NCBI GenBank assembly: GCA_017630215.1
Contig: JAGBVR010000001.1
Coordinates: 124,001-188,000 of the forward strand
Source: Bacteroidales bacterium
Lineage (GTDB): Bacteria; Bacteroidota; Bacteroidia; Bacteroidales; UBA932
Direction of reading: 5' to 3'
Length of the DNA: 64,000 nucleotides
Below the pieces are notes generated by a model. The model was not told where the DNA came from, searched no databases, and saw only the letters and a list, made by a program, of their open reading frames with translations. The translations under genes were made by a program, and so were the position numbers. Numbering within the stretch: position 1 is the first letter of the stretch; every line of letters starts with the position of its first letter. Shown piece by piece: positions 36,329 to 46,932 of the stretch.

Positions 36329-38101
36329 TTATCGTCTGATATCTTTCGGCTCTGTCTCTGATACATTCATCGGAACCGCCTGATATATCACCTGCATTTC
36401 TGCGTCAGAAAGTTCTGCGAGCGTCTTGCCGAATACTTCTGCCGAGAGTTCCTCACGAAGTTCCTTGTAGGCTGTGGTAATGCATTCCATTGCTTTAGTA
36501 TAGCCTTCATATGAAGTGCCTCTGTCAATTTGTAATGAAACAATAGCATTGCTTACTTTGAACTGCTTGGTCGAGCCGTCAGGCATTGTGATGTCCCTCA
36601 TTTCGTATTCCGGTAGAGTTGCTTTATTCTCAGGATTCAAAATGTGATTCTTTAGGATTTCTACATCAAATTCCGAAGCATCGCAGATATAATGCCCTTG
36701 AGCCCTGAAAGATCTGTCAGTCGCCAGCAGTACCTTATCTTTTGCATTGATCTTAAAACTGATAAGATTTCTTCTGCTTACATCAGTTGCCCATTCTTCT
36801 GGAGTCATGAAACGAGGCTCATCTGATTTTTGTTCTGTGTTTTCTACAGCAGGCGGCATACGCTTCTCAATAGCACTATCGTCGGTTTCATATCTGACCT
36901 TCAATGCACGGGCATTTCTGAGCTGCTCCTTGATGTCAGTTATGATGCCCATCGGTACATTTTCATCCGCTGAAATGGAAACAGTCGTATTGTACATTTC
37001 CTCACCTGAGAAATATTCGGACACAGTCTTGCTGATGGTTTCAATGTCAGTCAGATTGTCATTGCAGTAAATAGAGTACGTTCCTTTCTCTTCATTGCTT
37101 TTAGCAACATGGATACGGAAGGTAAGCGGTTCCTGTTCGTCTAAAGTTAAGTTCGTAGTTTCTACGGCTTCTTCTTGACTTTTTACTCCGCATCCGAATG
37201 CGAGGAATACGAGAGCAATTACGGGGAGTGTGGCAGCCAGCCTGAGCCAGGCCCCTTTGCCACGATGAGATTGAGTCATCATAATGAATCTTTGTTTTGT
37301 CAATGAATGATTCAACCCACAGGTAATATCCGGATTATAACCAAAGAGTTGTTTGAATATGGTTGTTCTATAAGTTTTCAGGCTCCATCCTTCGTCCAGC
37401 ACATCCTTGTCAGCTTCCCACTCCTGCACTTCCTCCAGATCCTTCTCTGCCATCCAGAAGAACGGATTGAACCAGAAGATAGAACGGAGTACCGACATGA
37501 GAAGTCGCTCGTATGAATGTCTATGTCGTACGTGACTTGCTTCATGAGTGAGGATCTGTCTGCGCTCCTGAGGCTCATAGTTGAAGCCCATGAATATGGT
37601 CCTGATGAAGGAGAACGGAGTCTTTATGTCCTCGTGTTCTGCGAGGGTATAGTCCTCTTCGTATGTGAGCTTTGACTTACTGCGAAGCCTGTATATCCTT
37701 GCTGTGTTGTATGCGAGCAGAGCAAGTGATATGGCTCCGACTAATGTGTACAGGATGGTCAGGATCAATTTCAGGTCAATTGATTTGTCTGTTATTTGGG
37801 CTGATGATTCAGGCTTTATAGCCTCGCTGTTATGATTGACTGCGACTGCTTCTTCCAGGTCAGCTGGAACTGCACCGAAATCGTCAAAGCTGAACACAGT
37901 CCATTCGCTGAGTCTAACCACGTTCTCAGATGGATACAACGGTACATCCATAATCGGAATTGTCACAGAAAGCACCATCGTCACTATCAGATAGGCACGG
38001 CAGATCCTGAAGCCGACTTTCTTTGCCAACATCCAACGATATAGCACCAGAAAGAGTCCGCTGCAGATCAATGATTCAACTATGAAACTGATTACTGACA
38101 T
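36329..38101 (-). CDS. BlaR1/MecR1-like M56 membrane metallopeptidase
   Basis: 590 residues. Three N-terminal spans occur at about 5-23, 33-50 and 110-132. The M56 zinc motif HEASH is at 186-190, with EVQEWEADKD supplying the downstream Glu/Asp; a fourth span is near 285-305. The ~290-residue C-terminal domain is extracytoplasmic and lacks a penicillin-binding SxxK/SxN fold. The signal sensed may therefore not be a beta-lactam. In the family, the peptidase cleaves or triggers loss of the BlaI repressor encoded 21 bp upstream. Confidence 0.9.
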   Translation of the reverse strand: MSVISFIVESLICSGLFLVLYRWMLAKKVGFRICRAYLIVTMVLSVTIPIMDVPLYPSENVVRLSEWTVFSFDDFGAVPADLEEAVAVNHNSEAIKPESSAQITDKSIDLKLILTILYTLVGAISLALLAYNTARIYRLRSKSKLTYEEDYTLAEHEDIKTPFSFIRTIFMGFNYEPQERRQILTHEASHVRHRHSYERLLMSVLRSIFWFNPFFWMAEKDLEEVQEWEADKDVLDEGWSLKTYRTTIFKQLFGYNPDITCGLNHSLTKQRFIMMTQSHRGKGAWLRLAATLPVIALVFLAFGCGVKSQEEAVETTNLTLDEQEPLTFRIHVAKSNEEKGTYSIYCNDNLTDIETISKTVSEYFSGEEMYNTTVSISADENVPMGIITDIKEQLRNARALKVRYETDDSAIEKRMPPAVENTEQKSDEPRFMTPEEWATDVSRRNLISFKINAKDKVLLATDRSFRAQGHYICDASEFDVEILKNHILNPENKATLPEYEMRDITMPDGSTKQFKVSNAIVSLQIDRGTSYEGYTKAMECITTAYKELREELSAEVFGKTLAELSDAEMQVIYQAVPMNVSETEPKDIRR

Positions 38102-38122
38102 CAGGGTAGGGAATTAGAATGT

Positions 38123-38506
38123 CTATCTGTCTCCGTTCAATATCTTAAGAATCTCATCTGTCTCTTCAAGAGAGATTGACTTCTGTGACGAGAAGAAGTT
38201 CACCATACGGCTTACTGAGCCTTCGAAGAAGTTATCAAGGACGGTACGCATGTAAGTGTTGGTGTATTCCTCCTTGCCGACGATAGGGAAGTACTCGTAC
38301 GTCCTTCCGTATGCCTTGTGCGAAACGAATCCCTTGTTCTCAAGGATTCTCACGATCGTCGACACTGTATTGTAAGCTGGCTTTGGCTCAGGCAGTTCAG
38401 CAAGCACGTCGTGAACAAGCACCTTCTCTTTCTGCCAGATCACCTGCATGATTTCAAGCTCAGCCTTTGTAAGCTCCTGAGGTCTCTTCTTTAATGTCTC
38501 TCCCAT
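38123..38506 (-). CDS. BlaI/MecI/CopY-family repressor
   Basis: 127 residues with the family's winged helix (LTKAELEIMQVIWQKEKVLV, then PAYNTVSTIVRILENKGFV) and C-terminal dimerisation helices. It represses promoters until its membrane partner is activated. The palindrome AACTAA-N4-TTAGTT, 95 bp upstream, is a good candidate operator. It is co-transcribed with the M56 peptidase gene. Confidence 0.93.
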   Translation of the reverse strand: MGETLKKRPQELTKAELEIMQVIWQKEKVLVHDVLAELPEPKPAYNTVSTIVRILENKGFVSHKAYGRTYEYFPIVGKEEYTNTYMRTVLDNFFEGSVSRMVNFFSSQKSISLEETDEILKILNGDR

Positions 38507-38600
38507 TATATTTCGTCTATATTATGTAACAAATATGCACCGGAAAATACGGTTCTCCGAACTTCCCGATGCAAACATAAAACTAATATTTTAATATTCC

Positions 38601-38616
38601 AACTAAAAGATTAGTT
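38601..38616 (-). promoter_or_regulatory. Candidate BlaI-type operator
   Basis: AACTAAAAGATTAGTT is a perfect inverted repeat of AACTAA/TTAGTT with a 4-bp centre, upstream of the repressor gene. A further half-site AACTAAT begins at 38581. It also lies 34 bp beyond the end of the next gene upstream. Confidence 0.55.
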
Positions 38617-38649
38617 AATTAACGAAATTTTTCATTTGGCTCTCGAAAA

Positions 38650-39036
38650 TCAGATTTTAGGTTTCTGGACGATCCTGATAATTAAAGAAATCAGGTAAAT
38701 GACAATACCGTATATAGTAGAGATCAATGACACCCTTAGACCTCCGAAAATAACAATCGGAGAAATGTCTGGTGCTCTTAAAATAGCACCGAATGCCTGA
38801 TAAAGTCCCAAGAGAGTCCATAGGATGCTTGCAACAAGTGCGGCAATGCCGATTTCCTTTACCCATGCCGGGAATTTCCAAGCGGAGAACAACATGAATG
38901 CAAATAGAAGTGTGATGATACTCATACCTCCGAGTCCACCGTCTACGAAGAACTGTACAAATGCGGCGTTTGGAAGAATTGATAACATAGCGATATAATT
39001 TAAGTGGTTAATTAATGTTTCTGCAAAGGTATTCAT
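38650..39036 (-). CDS. Small membrane protein, possibly MotA/TolQ/ExbB-related
   Basis: 128 residues from MNTFAETLINHLNYIAMLSIL; the frame reaches 39081 but the extra 15 residues are hydrophilic and cross the probable promoter region. Four hydrophobic stretches occur, with FFVDGGLGGMSIITL early and GGLRVSLISTIYGIVIYLI near the C-terminus. The latter resembles the pore region of MotA/TolQ-type proteins, though no Arg-rich cytoplasmic domain is present. Function is uncertain. It is divergent from the LytTR gene at 39151. Confidence 0.6.
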   Translation of the reverse strand: MNTFAETLINHLNYIAMLSILPNAAFVQFFVDGGLGGMSIITLLFAFMLFSAWKFPAWVKEIGIAALVASILWTLLGLYQAFGAILRAPDISPIVIFGGLRVSLISTIYGIVIYLISLIIRIVQKPKI

Positions 39037-39150
39037 GATTAACGAATTATCGAAAGTCGAAACCCATTCTGAATCCGTCAAATCCTATTGTCGGACCTTA
39101 TGAACTGCTTTCAGACCATATATTTAAAGTATTATTGATAAATTTGTGTC

Positions 39151-39873
39151 ATGAAGATCAGAAGAACAACAGCATTGATTGCGTATTGGACGGCGGCCCT
39201 CATCATAGTGGCGATGATATTGCTCAGCTTGGATTATAACTTTACAGAGGCATTGTTCATGTCATCTCTTTTTTCGCCTGGTGTAGTAGCCGCTAAATTT
39301 TTTCTCTCACAAGCCGAGAAGGGCGCCTCAAACAAGGCTGTCATAAACGCTGTATATATTTTCGGTGCTATCGCAGTGATGGAGTTTTTGCTTATTGTCA
39401 TCGGTCACAGACTATTGGAATATATCGAAGAACAGAGTCCATTGTATTTAGGTATAGGGGTCGCAGACATCCTCGTAAACCCTGTCTTTGTAGCAGTGAT
39501 AATCTTATTGATTCTGGCAGGGGAGCATCTGGTCCGGCAAAAATATAAGGAGACCAGTGAGGTCCGTACTATATCCTTTACTTCAGACCGTCATAAAATG
39601 ATCATGAACAGCAACGAGATTTCCTATATAGAGTCCAATGACTCGGAAGTCTGGGTCGTGGCAAATGACAGAAGACGTTTCCGCAACAAGACCGGCATAA
39701 GTCAATGGGAGAATCTACTTGGAAAAGATTTCATCAGAGTTCACAGATCCTATTTAGTCAGGAAAGAATTGATTCAAGAGACCTTATATGATTCTTTGAC
39801 ACTTGCGGACGGTACGTCCATTCCTGTTTCAAGGAAATACAGAGATATAGTTGCATCGTTAAGTGACAACTAA
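39151..39873 (+). CDS. Membrane-bound LytTR transcriptional regulator
   Basis: 240 residues: four predicted spans in the first ~135 residues, then a LytTR DNA-binding domain (SNEISYIESNDSEVWVV, followed by FIRVHRSYLVRKELI and a basic end). A membrane-tethered LytTR protein can sense an envelope signal directly. Its targets may include the divergent small membrane protein gene. No partner kinase is adjacent. Confidence 0.88.
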   Translation: MKIRRTTALIAYWTAALIIVAMILLSLDYNFTEALFMSSLFSPGVVAAKFFLSQAEKGASNKAVINAVYIFGAIAVMEFLLIVIGHRLLEYIEEQSPLYLGIGVADILVNPVFVAVIILLILAGEHLVRQKYKETSEVRTISFTSDRHKMIMNSNEISYIESNDSEVWVVANDRRRFRNKTGISQWENLLGKDFIRVHRSYLVRKELIQETLYDSLTLADGTSIPVSRKYRDIVASLSDN

Positions 39874-39881
39874 AGAAAGAT

Positions 39882-39904
39882 GCCCTGCAATTCTACCGCA
39901 GGGC
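39882..39904. terminator. Terminator between LytTR gene and catalase gene
   Basis: GCCCTGC pairs with GCAGGGC around a 9-nt loop, between the convergent stops at 39873 and 39917. The minus strand is followed by ATCTTTCTTT; the plus side is less U-rich. It probably serves the catalase transcript, and weakly the other. Confidence 0.7.
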
Positions 39905-39916
39905 ACTATAATTCAA

Positions 39917-41419
39917 TCACCTGTCATCCCATTCCGGATGTGCCGGATCTTCGGCAATGAGGGCTTCATCCAATGAAAGTCCCAGTGCCACTGCGACTCC
40001 TTTACCGTATGCGGGATCGGCTTTGAAGCAGTTGCGGATGTGCCTCTGCTTGATGAATATCTCCGAATCGCCCATCGCGCGTGCGGTGTTTTCGCATGTC
40101 GCCTTCCTGTCTTCCGCTGACATCAGACGCCAAAGCTTTCCCGGCTGGGTGTAGTAGTCGCTGTCGTATTCCCGCTCGTCATAGCTGAACACATCTCCCA
40201 TAGCAGCTAACGGAGGCTCCTTTGCTGAAGGCTTTTCCTTCCATTCGCCGTAACTGTTAGGTTCATATGAAACTGCTCCTCCCATATTGCCGTCGGTACG
40301 CATCTGACCGTCACGGTGAAAGGAATGGAACGGGCATCGTGGACGGTTCACCGGAATTTCGTTGTAATTCACCCCGAGACGATATCGCTGAGCGTCACCA
40401 TATGAAAAGAGACGTCCCTGGAGCATCTTGTCAGGGGAGAAACCTATGCCCTCGATGATGTTTGCCGGATTGAATGCGGCCTGCTCCACTTCCGCAAAGA
40501 AGTTCTCCGGATTGCGGTTCAGCTCCAGAATGCCCACATCGTGGAGAGGGAAGTCTCCGTGATACCATACCTTGGTCAGGTCGAACGGATTGATCTCGTA
40601 GTTCCTGGCCTGTTCCTCCGTCATCAGCTGTACCTGCATCAGCCAGCGTGGATAATCTCCTCTTTCGATGGCCTCAAACAGGTCACGCTGATGCGACTCT
40701 CTGTCCTTTGCGATGATTGTTTCCGCCTCGGCATCCGTCATGTTCCTTATGCCCTGGAGTGTCCTAAGATGGAACTTTACCCATGTGCGACGGTTCTCGG
40801 CATCGTAGAAGCTGTAGGTATGGCTTCCGAATCCGTGCATGTGGCGAAAGGATGCAGGGATGCCGCGTGGTGACATGGTGATCGTCACTTGGTGCAAAGC
40901 TTCGGGAAGGAGAGTCCAGAAGTCCCAGTTTGAGTTAGCCGAACGCATTCCAGTGTGGGGATCACGCTTTATCGCATGGTTCAGATCGGGGAACTTCAGC
41001 GGATCGCGAAGGAAGAATACCGGAGTGTTGTTGCCTACGAGGTCCCAGTTGCCCGAGTCTGTGTAGAACTTCATTGCAAATCCTCTGATGTCTCTTTCAG
41101 CATCTGCCGCTCCGCGTTCACCCGCTACAGTGGAGAAACGCACGAAGCACTGCGTCTTCTTTCCTACTTCAGAAAATATCGAGGCGCGGGTGTACTTCGT
41201 GATGTCGTGAGTGACTGTGAATGTTCCGTATGCTCCAGCACCCTTTGCATGCATTCGTCTTTCCGGGATGACCTCTCTGTCAAAATGGGCCATCTTCTCA
41301 AGAAGCCAGGTGTCCTGCAATGTCACAGGTCCGCGATGGCCTGCTGTCTGTGTGTTCTGATTGTCCGCAATAGGACGGCCGTTCTCCGAGGTGAGATGTT
41401 TCTTGTCGTTCGTTTTCAT
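39917..41419 (-). CDS. katA: Heme catalase (small-subunit type)
   Basis: 500 residues, typical clade 3 length. The distal catalytic His57 is in [11 protein letters not shown], the Asn in GNNTPVFF, and the proximal heme-ligand Tyr is in the [14 protein letters not shown] motif. It converts hydrogen peroxide to water and oxygen in the cytoplasm and indicates tolerance of some oxygen exposure. It stands alone between a terminator and the DUF2723 gene. The gene symbol reflects common use for such catalases. Confidence 0.97.
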   Translation of the reverse strand: MKTNDKKHLTSENGRPIADNQNTQTAGHRGPVTLQDTWLLEKMAHFDREVIPERRMHAKGAGAYGTFTVTHDITKYTRASIFSEVGKKTQCFVRFSTVAGERGAADAERDIRGFAMKFYTDSGNWDLVGNNTPVFFLRDPLKFPDLNHAIKRDPHTGMRSANSNWDFWTLLPEALHQVTITMSPRGIPASFRHMHGFGSHTYSFYDAENRRTWVKFHLRTLQGIRNMTDAEAETIIAKDRESHQRDLFEAIERGDYPRWLMQVQLMTEEQARNYEINPFDLTKVWYHGDFPLHDVGILELNRNPENFFAEVEQAAFNPANIIEGIGFSPDKMLQGRLFSYGDAQRYRLGVNYNEIPVNRPRCPFHSFHRDGQMRTDGNMGGAVSYEPNSYGEWKEKPSAKEPPLAAMGDVFSYDEREYDSDYYTQPGKLWRLMSAEDRKATCENTARAMGDSEIFIKQRHIRNCFKADPAYGKGVAVALGLSLDEALIAEDPAHPEWDDR

Positions 41420-41487
41420 ATTGTGAAAAATTAGATGAAAACGCCGATACCTAAAAGTGTGCCAGCTGGTTATGGAGGTACCTTTAT

Positions 41488-44400
41488 CTATTCTAACAAT
41501 GAATTGAATCGTTCACGTATTGATGATGACATTGCAGTATCTCCATATTCGTCAGCAACGGATACCAGGACTGCAAGGACATTGTAGCAAGATTCAAAAT
41601 AATCTTTTGCATCCTCATAGTGCTTAAGGAAAAATTCACACGAGTGAAGAACTTGATCAGACATCGACGAGCACAATATAGAGGCTTTTTCTGGTTCTCC
41701 AGCAAGATAGTAAGCCTCAATTATACATATGAGATCTCTCTCGTTGCTTAAGCCATACATGATGATATCGAGCGGGAAGTTCTCCTCAGGAATCACAGAC
41801 TGACATTTATCGAGGATTTCTACTGCCATGTCATATTCTCCGGCTTTGATCATTTCCATTGCTACAGATGCAAATATCCCTCTCTGAGACATTACCCCAC
41901 AGAATGTATAAAGGTTCTGATAGTCTACAAACCAGTCAGTTCTCTTCAGTGTATCCCATGTGTACAAGGATGTCATCTTACGATAAAGTTCATCCGTGTC
42001 GGTAAATCCTCTTTCAGAGAGATTTGTCTTGTTCTTGATAGGAACGAAACGATAGGTGAATCCGTCATACATAAGGTAGTCCTTTATACCGACCTGAAGG
42101 TCACCTCCTGCACTGAGAAAATTCAGAGGCCTGTCCCACTTGTAATTTGAGAGGAGATCCAGAAGGAACAGTTCCGGTTTTGTGATTCCATTCTTGCCTT
42201 CCGGAATCGTCAAGATAATTTCTGATGGAATCATATCAGCATATTTCTCATCAAGAATACCATACTTGATCACATTCTCCTTGTTTACTGGTATGCTGAA
42301 TTTTCTCGATACGATATAATCTGCATATTCACCGTTTGTCAATGGTATCTTTGCATCAGGATGTCGGAATACCCTCATTACATCAGTTAGCGGATATACC
42401 GAGTCTCTTGCATCATAAATGAGAACATACTCATTTTCCCCCTGCATATACTGCCTTTTACCTATATTCAGATCCAATGGCGCAGATTCATTTGATGCGT
42501 ATTTCATCTGGTCAATGTGCCAGTCGGCTCCCAAAAGCGAGGTGTTTACAATACGTACATCCGTTCGGAATCCCTCGACTTCCTGAATATACCATATAGG
42601 GAACGTGTCATTGTCACCGTGAGTTACAAGTATGCCGTTTTCTCCAATTCCCCTAAGGTAGTTTATGGCGAGCTCGCGTGCCGTATATCTGTTGCTTCTA
42701 TCATGATCATCCCAGTTCACGGTGGCCATCAATGCGGGGATTCCCATGCCGGCGCATACTGTGACTGCAGCGATCCCTTTCTCCCATCGTGTGTCATTTA
42801 TGCGATCAAGAATCTTCTGAACCAAAGCCAGACAGCCTATTCCGATCCATGCACTGAAGAAGTAGAATGAGCCGACATAGGCATAGTCACGTTCACGTAC
42901 CTGGAAAGGGGACTGATTGAGGTAAATCACAATGGCTATTCCTGTCATGAAGAACATCAGGAAATTGAGCCAGCATCCTCTTTTATCTCTGGCATATTGG
43001 AAGAACATGCCGATAAGGCCTAGTAGCAGCGGCAGCATATAGTAGTGGTTCTTTCCCTTGTTATCTGCCAGATAAGCAGGAGCATCTGACTGATCACCCA
43101 ATCTCAATCTGTCAATGAATCCTATTCCGCATTCCCAGTTTCCTTGGAAGATATCTCCCGGCATCGGGCTGTGAATCTCATTTTGGCGTCCTGCGAAATT
43201 CCACAGGAAATATCTCCAATACATCCAGTTGACCTGATAGTCAAAGAAGAATATGAGGTTCTGAATGAAGGTCGGCTTCAGATCATTACAGCCGCGAACC
43301 TTGATCCCATTCTCACCTATATAACTTTTATATACGGCGATATACGAATCGTCCCTGTTGTCCCACATGCGCGGAAAAATCATCTTTGATTCCGAAGTAT
43401 ATCTTACATCTATGCTGGAGCTCTTTACGTATCTGTCACCCATGCGGGTCCAATAATCCTTCTCTACTATGTCATAGCCGGCACCATAAAACTCTCCATA
43501 TACAAGGGGGCCTTTCGGATATTGGTCGCGAGCGAGATAGCTCATCAGAGTAAAAGGATTATCCGGTTTGTTCTCGTTCATGGGTGTGCCGGCATTGGAG
43601 CGGATTATGACCGTCGCATATAATGAGAAACCGATGATTATCGTAGTGACGCACAGAAGGACGGTGTTGACTACTACCTTGCTATGTTTCAGACTGTTGA
43701 ACAATCCCCAGAAGAGTGCTAAAAACAATACAAGCATGAATGTTATCGCTCCACTGTTGAACGGAAGGCCGAATACATTGACGAAGAGCAGGTCGGTGTA
43801 TGCTGCTGCCTTTGGCAGAAACGGAATTATCCCGAAGAGGATGGCTGCAAGAATAAGACACGAAAGTATGAAGATGCCGCACAATTCCTTAAAAGAGTAT
43901 GAGCCGTTTTCGCGGATACGGTAGAAATACAGGAATACAATAGCCGGAATGCTTAGAAGGTTGAGAAAATGTACTCCGATAGAGAGTCCCATCAGGAAGC
44001 ATATGAGTATGATCCATCTGCTGGAATGCGGCTGGTCAGCCTCGTCGTACCATCTGGTCATGGCCCAGAATACGATGGCTGTAAATAATGATGACATTGC
44101 ATATACCTCGGCTTCTACAGCGGAGAACCAGAATGTGTCGCTGAAGCAGTAGGCGAGTGCACCAACCGCTCCGCTGCCGCAGATGGCAATGATATATGAA
44201 ACGCTGTATTCCTTTCGGGAAACAAGTCTTCTGGCGAAGAATACGATGGTGAGGTAAAGGAAGTAAATCGTCAAAGCTGAACAGATGGCACTGCATGCAT
44301 TGATTGCAGCTGCGGCATGCTCTGGACCCACGAATAATGTGAATATCTTTGCAAAGATCTGCCATGTAGGGTTTCCGGGTGGATGACCAACCTCAACCTT

Positions 44401-44538
44401 GTAGGATGATGCAATGAACTCCCCGCAATCCCAGAATGAGACAGTTGGCTCGATGGTCAGAAGGTATGTTGCTGTCGCAATAGCAAGAACGACTAGCGAG
44501 GTGATGGTGTTCCATTTCTTGAAACTTTTCTCGGTCAT
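41488..44538 (-). CDS. DUF2723 protein O-mannosyltransferase-like membrane protein
   Basis: 1016 residues. The N-terminal [20 protein letters not shown] and [11 protein letters not shown] carry the acidic and HPPG residues typical of DUF2723, a GT-C-like fold related to protein O-mannosyltransferases. About 13 spans occupy residues 10-630, and the remainder is extracytoplasmic, ending in a helical repeat region. In Bacteroidota this family is linked to general O-glycosylation or envelope glycan assembly. Donor and acceptor are not readable from sequence. A GTATCA/TGATAC repeat lies upstream. Confidence 0.88.
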   Translation of the reverse strand: MTEKSFKKWNTITSLVVLAIATATYLLTIEPTVSFWDCGEFIASSYKVEVGHPPGNPTWQIFAKIFTLFVGPEHAAAAINACSAICSALTIYFLYLTIVFFARRLVSRKEYSVSYIIAICGSGAVGALAYCFSDTFWFSAVEAEVYAMSSLFTAIVFWAMTRWYDEADQPHSSRWIILICFLMGLSIGVHFLNLLSIPAIVFLYFYRIRENGSYSFKELCGIFILSCLILAAILFGIIPFLPKAAAYTDLLFVNVFGLPFNSGAITFMLVLFLALFWGLFNSLKHSKVVVNTVLLCVTTIIIGFSLYATVIIRSNAGTPMNENKPDNPFTLMSYLARDQYPKGPLVYGEFYGAGYDIVEKDYWTRMGDRYVKSSSIDVRYTSESKMIFPRMWDNRDDSYIAVYKSYIGENGIKVRGCNDLKPTFIQNLIFFFDYQVNWMYWRYFLWNFAGRQNEIHSPMPGDIFQGNWECGIGFIDRLRLGDQSDAPAYLADNKGKNHYYMLPLLLGLIGMFFQYARDKRGCWLNFLMFFMTGIAIVIYLNQSPFQVRERDYAYVGSFYFFSAWIGIGCLALVQKILDRINDTRWEKGIAAVTVCAGMGIPALMATVNWDDHDRSNRYTARELAINYLRGIGENGILVTHGDNDTFPIWYIQEVEGFRTDVRIVNTSLLGADWHIDQMKYASNESAPLDLNIGKRQYMQGENEYVLIYDARDSVYPLTDVMRVFRHPDAKIPLTNGEYADYIVSRKFSIPVNKENVIKYGILDEKYADMIPSEIILTIPEGKNGITKPELFLLDLLSNYKWDRPLNFLSAGGDLQVGIKDYLMYDGFTYRFVPIKNKTNLSERGFTDTDELYRKMTSLYTWDTLKRTDWFVDYQNLYTFCGVMSQRGIFASVAMEMIKAGEYDMAVEILDKCQSVIPEENFPLDIIMYGLSNERDLICIIEAYYLAGEPEKASILCSSMSDQVLHSCEFFLKHYEDAKDYFESCYNVLAVLVSVADEYGDTAMSSSIRERFNSLLE

Positions 44539-44542
44539 ATAT

Positions 44543-44558
44543 GTATCAGTTTTGATAC
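44543..44558 (-). promoter_or_regulatory. Inverted repeat upstream of the DUF2723 gene
   Basis: GTATCA-GTTT-TGATAC, perfect 6-bp arms, 5 bp upstream of the ATG. On the minus strand a TAATTTTG -7-like box overlaps its upstream edge. It may be an operator or a leader hairpin near the ribosome site. Confidence 0.4.
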
Positions 44559-44687
44559 AAAATTATTGAGAGAAAGTTTTACATTTATCTTTCTTTAAGA
44601 AAATCACGCCATTATAATGAATTGATATGCAGCAAATTAGGAAAATTTTGTAAAAATTGGATCTGATAAAGTCTAACATCGGCCATT

Positions 44688-45629
44688 TTAGAGGTTCTCA
44701 GTATCCGAAAGCAGTGTTCTGAGCCAGATTCCGATGTTTGTATCGTGTTCGCCGAGTCCAAGTTTCTTACGGATCTCGCTGCTGATGATGTAGTGACGCT
44801 TCTTCTGTATGAATTCGCCGACTTCCTTACCTTTAAGACCAAGCGTAAAGAGACAGCAGTAACCGATTTCCCAATCTGTAAGACCCTTCTGTTCGAGGAT
44901 GCAAATGAACTTCGGATGATTCTCCTTGAATACGATCTTTGTGGAAATCAGGAATGATTCTCTGTCGGAAATCAGGTTTTCGATCTCCTCCTCAGAAATC
45001 CTGTATGCCTTGTCGTCTGATGATATATGCGATGCGAGGACTTTATCCAATACAGATAGCCTTTGCCTGATCAGAGCCATTGCTTCATCATCAGGTTTCT
45101 GATTGAGTCTGTGAGCGTATCTTCTGATTATTATGATGCAGAGTGCAACTGCGGCAAAGGCGGCAAGAATAATGGCCGATGTCTGCCTTCTTTTCTCGAC
45201 AAGTTCAAGTTTGTCTGCATACCGTTCCTGAATTATCCGGGCATTCTGTCTCTGGAGAGTGTCTGTCGGTGATATCTTCCCGGCATTTTCAAGGATTATG
45301 CGTCTCCACTGAAGTGCCGTTTCAATATTCTGCTGGTCACCTTTATTGTTGTAGTAATCTACAGCGATATTAATGATGCTGTCATTCGTCATGCTTATTC
45401 CACATTTCTCGAGAGCAATGGAGTAAAGCAATGCATGGCGGGCACGCAGTTCCGGTGTATTGAGCTGACGTCGGTCAAGTGAATCCAATGCTACGAAAGC
45501 GCTGTCCGGGTGCATCTCAAGATGTGCTTCAGCATCGTCTAGAAGCCTTTCTGCATCGCTGTTATGCATGCATGAGACGACGCATAAGGATAATATCAGA
45601 ATAAATATGATGTTTGATAGTCTCGACAT
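44688..45629 (-). CDS. TPR-containing lipoprotein with cytoplasmic HTH-like region
   Basis: 313 residues, lipobox VVSC near residue 19. Residues ~25-135 are TPR-like (LLDDAEAHLEMHPDSAFVAL). A coiled segment precedes one span at about 148-166. The C-terminal 120 residues include EQKGLTDWEIGYCCLFTLGL followed by KKLGLGEHDTNIGIWLR, which resembles a LuxR-type HTH. Such Bacteroidota proteins are predicted membrane-bound regulators. It lies 75 bp downstream of the histidine kinase gene on the same strand. Confidence 0.7.
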   Translation of the reverse strand: MSRLSNIIFILILSLCVVSCMHNSDAERLLDDAEAHLEMHPDSAFVALDSLDRRQLNTPELRARHALLYSIALEKCGISMTNDSIINIAVDYYNNKGDQQNIETALQWRRIILENAGKISPTDTLQRQNARIIQERYADKLELVEKRRQTSAIILAAFAAVALCIIIIRRYAHRLNQKPDDEAMALIRQRLSVLDKVLASHISSDDKAYRISEEEIENLISDRESFLISTKIVFKENHPKFICILEQKGLTDWEIGYCCLFTLGLKGKEVGEFIQKKRHYIISSEIRKKLGLGEHDTNIGIWLRTLLSDTENL

Positions 45630-45704
45630 AGGGTAATTTTAACGACTCGGAGAATAAGCAAAATTCATTCCTTTGAGATATACCCTCGGGTAATTAAACG
45701 AAAA

Positions 45705-46913
45705 TTACCTGAACACCAACGTAAACACAGTCCCATTCTCGTCACTTCTGGTCAGCTTCAGCGAACCATTGTGAAGTCTCATGATCTGACGAGAAAGGCT
45801 GAGTCCGATGCCTGTGCCTTCCTGTTTGGTCGTATAGAACGGAACGAAAATCTCCTCCTGGCTTTCCTTGCTGATCGGATGGCCGTCATTGGTCACATTG
45901 ATGATGATATGTTCAGAAAGGTTGATCTCGGCAGTAATCTCGATATTCTTAGCTTCTGCCTGGACTGCGTTCTTGACCAGATTGATGAGAATCTGCGTGA
46001 TCTGACCTTCGTCGGCATAAAGAAGCACATCCTCTGACTTCTCGATATATGTGCATGCCGCTCCAGATATAACAGCCTGCTCACGAGTCAGATTGATCAC
46101 TCTCTCTGCAAGCTCTCTGAAATAGAACGCCTTCTTGGACGGTATAGCCACACGCGTGAGATTACGATATGTATCCACGAACTTGATAAGTCCTCTCGAT
46201 GACTGCGAAATGGTGCTGAGACCATTCCTGACCTCTCCATCCACATTATCAAACTTAAGAAGAGTCTCGCTGAGCGAAGCGATAGGAGTAACCGTATTCA
46301 TGATCTCATGAGTCAGCACCCTGATCAGCTTAGACCAAGACTCCTGCTCATTCTCTGCAATCTCATTACTGATATCGTTGAACGCAATGACACGAACGTG
46401 TTCCTTTCCAATGGTAGCAGCCGAAGCCGTAAGAGCAATGGTCATCTTTCCGGACTCATTATAATAGCTGGCCCTCTCTTCAACTCCATCCGTAATCGAC
46501 TGGAATATCTCATATAGTGAATCACTCACACTTCTTAGCTGACGTATGTGGCCGAATGTCGCCACACCCAAAAGAGTCAGCGCAGTATTGTTACAATAGT
46601 TGACACGGCCACTATCCTCGACGACAACGACACCAGTCTTTACGTGGTCCAGCATCAGTCCGAAATACTTCTCCTGCTCAATGATCTCGTGCCTCTCTTT
46701 GTCGAAGATACCACGAAGACGATTCAATGTCTTATTGAATCTGCGTCCGATCAATCTCTTCTCGTCAAACCTGAAATTCAATTCCTTGTCTTCCAATGCA
46801 TCAAGCATATATGCTACCTTCTTTCGCATCTTCCTCGATGTGTGGAAAGCGGCAATAACGGCAGACACGATGGCTGTCGCTAATACGATTGATATGATTT
46901 GAATTGATGTCAT
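45705..46913 (-). CDS. Sensor histidine kinase (NtrB-like, PAS domain)
   Basis: 402 residues: one N-terminal span (~5-22), a short helical region, a PAS domain (~85-170), an H-box in LTHEIMNTVTPIASL with the phosphoacceptor His, and an HATPase domain with DEGQITQILINLVKNAVQAE and GTGIGLSLSRQI. It autophosphorylates and most likely donates to the sigma-54 response regulator encoded 19 bp upstream. The lack of a large periplasmic sensor suggests an envelope or cytoplasmic cue. Confidence 0.93.
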   Translation of the reverse strand: MTSIQIISIVLATAIVSAVIAAFHTSRKMRKKVAYMLDALEDKELNFRFDEKRLIGRRFNKTLNRLRGIFDKERHEIIEQEKYFGLMLDHVKTGVVVVEDSGRVNYCNNTALTLLGVATFGHIRQLRSVSDSLYEIFQSITDGVEERASYYNESGKMTIALTASAATIGKEHVRVIAFNDISNEIAENEQESWSKLIRVLTHEIMNTVTPIASLSETLLKFDNVDGEVRNGLSTISQSSRGLIKFVDTYRNLTRVAIPSKKAFYFRELAERVINLTREQAVISGAACTYIEKSEDVLLYADEGQITQILINLVKNAVQAEAKNIEITAEINLSEHIIINVTNDGHPISKESQEEIFVPFYTTKQEGTGIGLSLSRQIMRLHNGSLKLTRSDENGTVFTLVFR

Positions 46914-46932
46914 TCCGAGCTTGACGAGGAAT

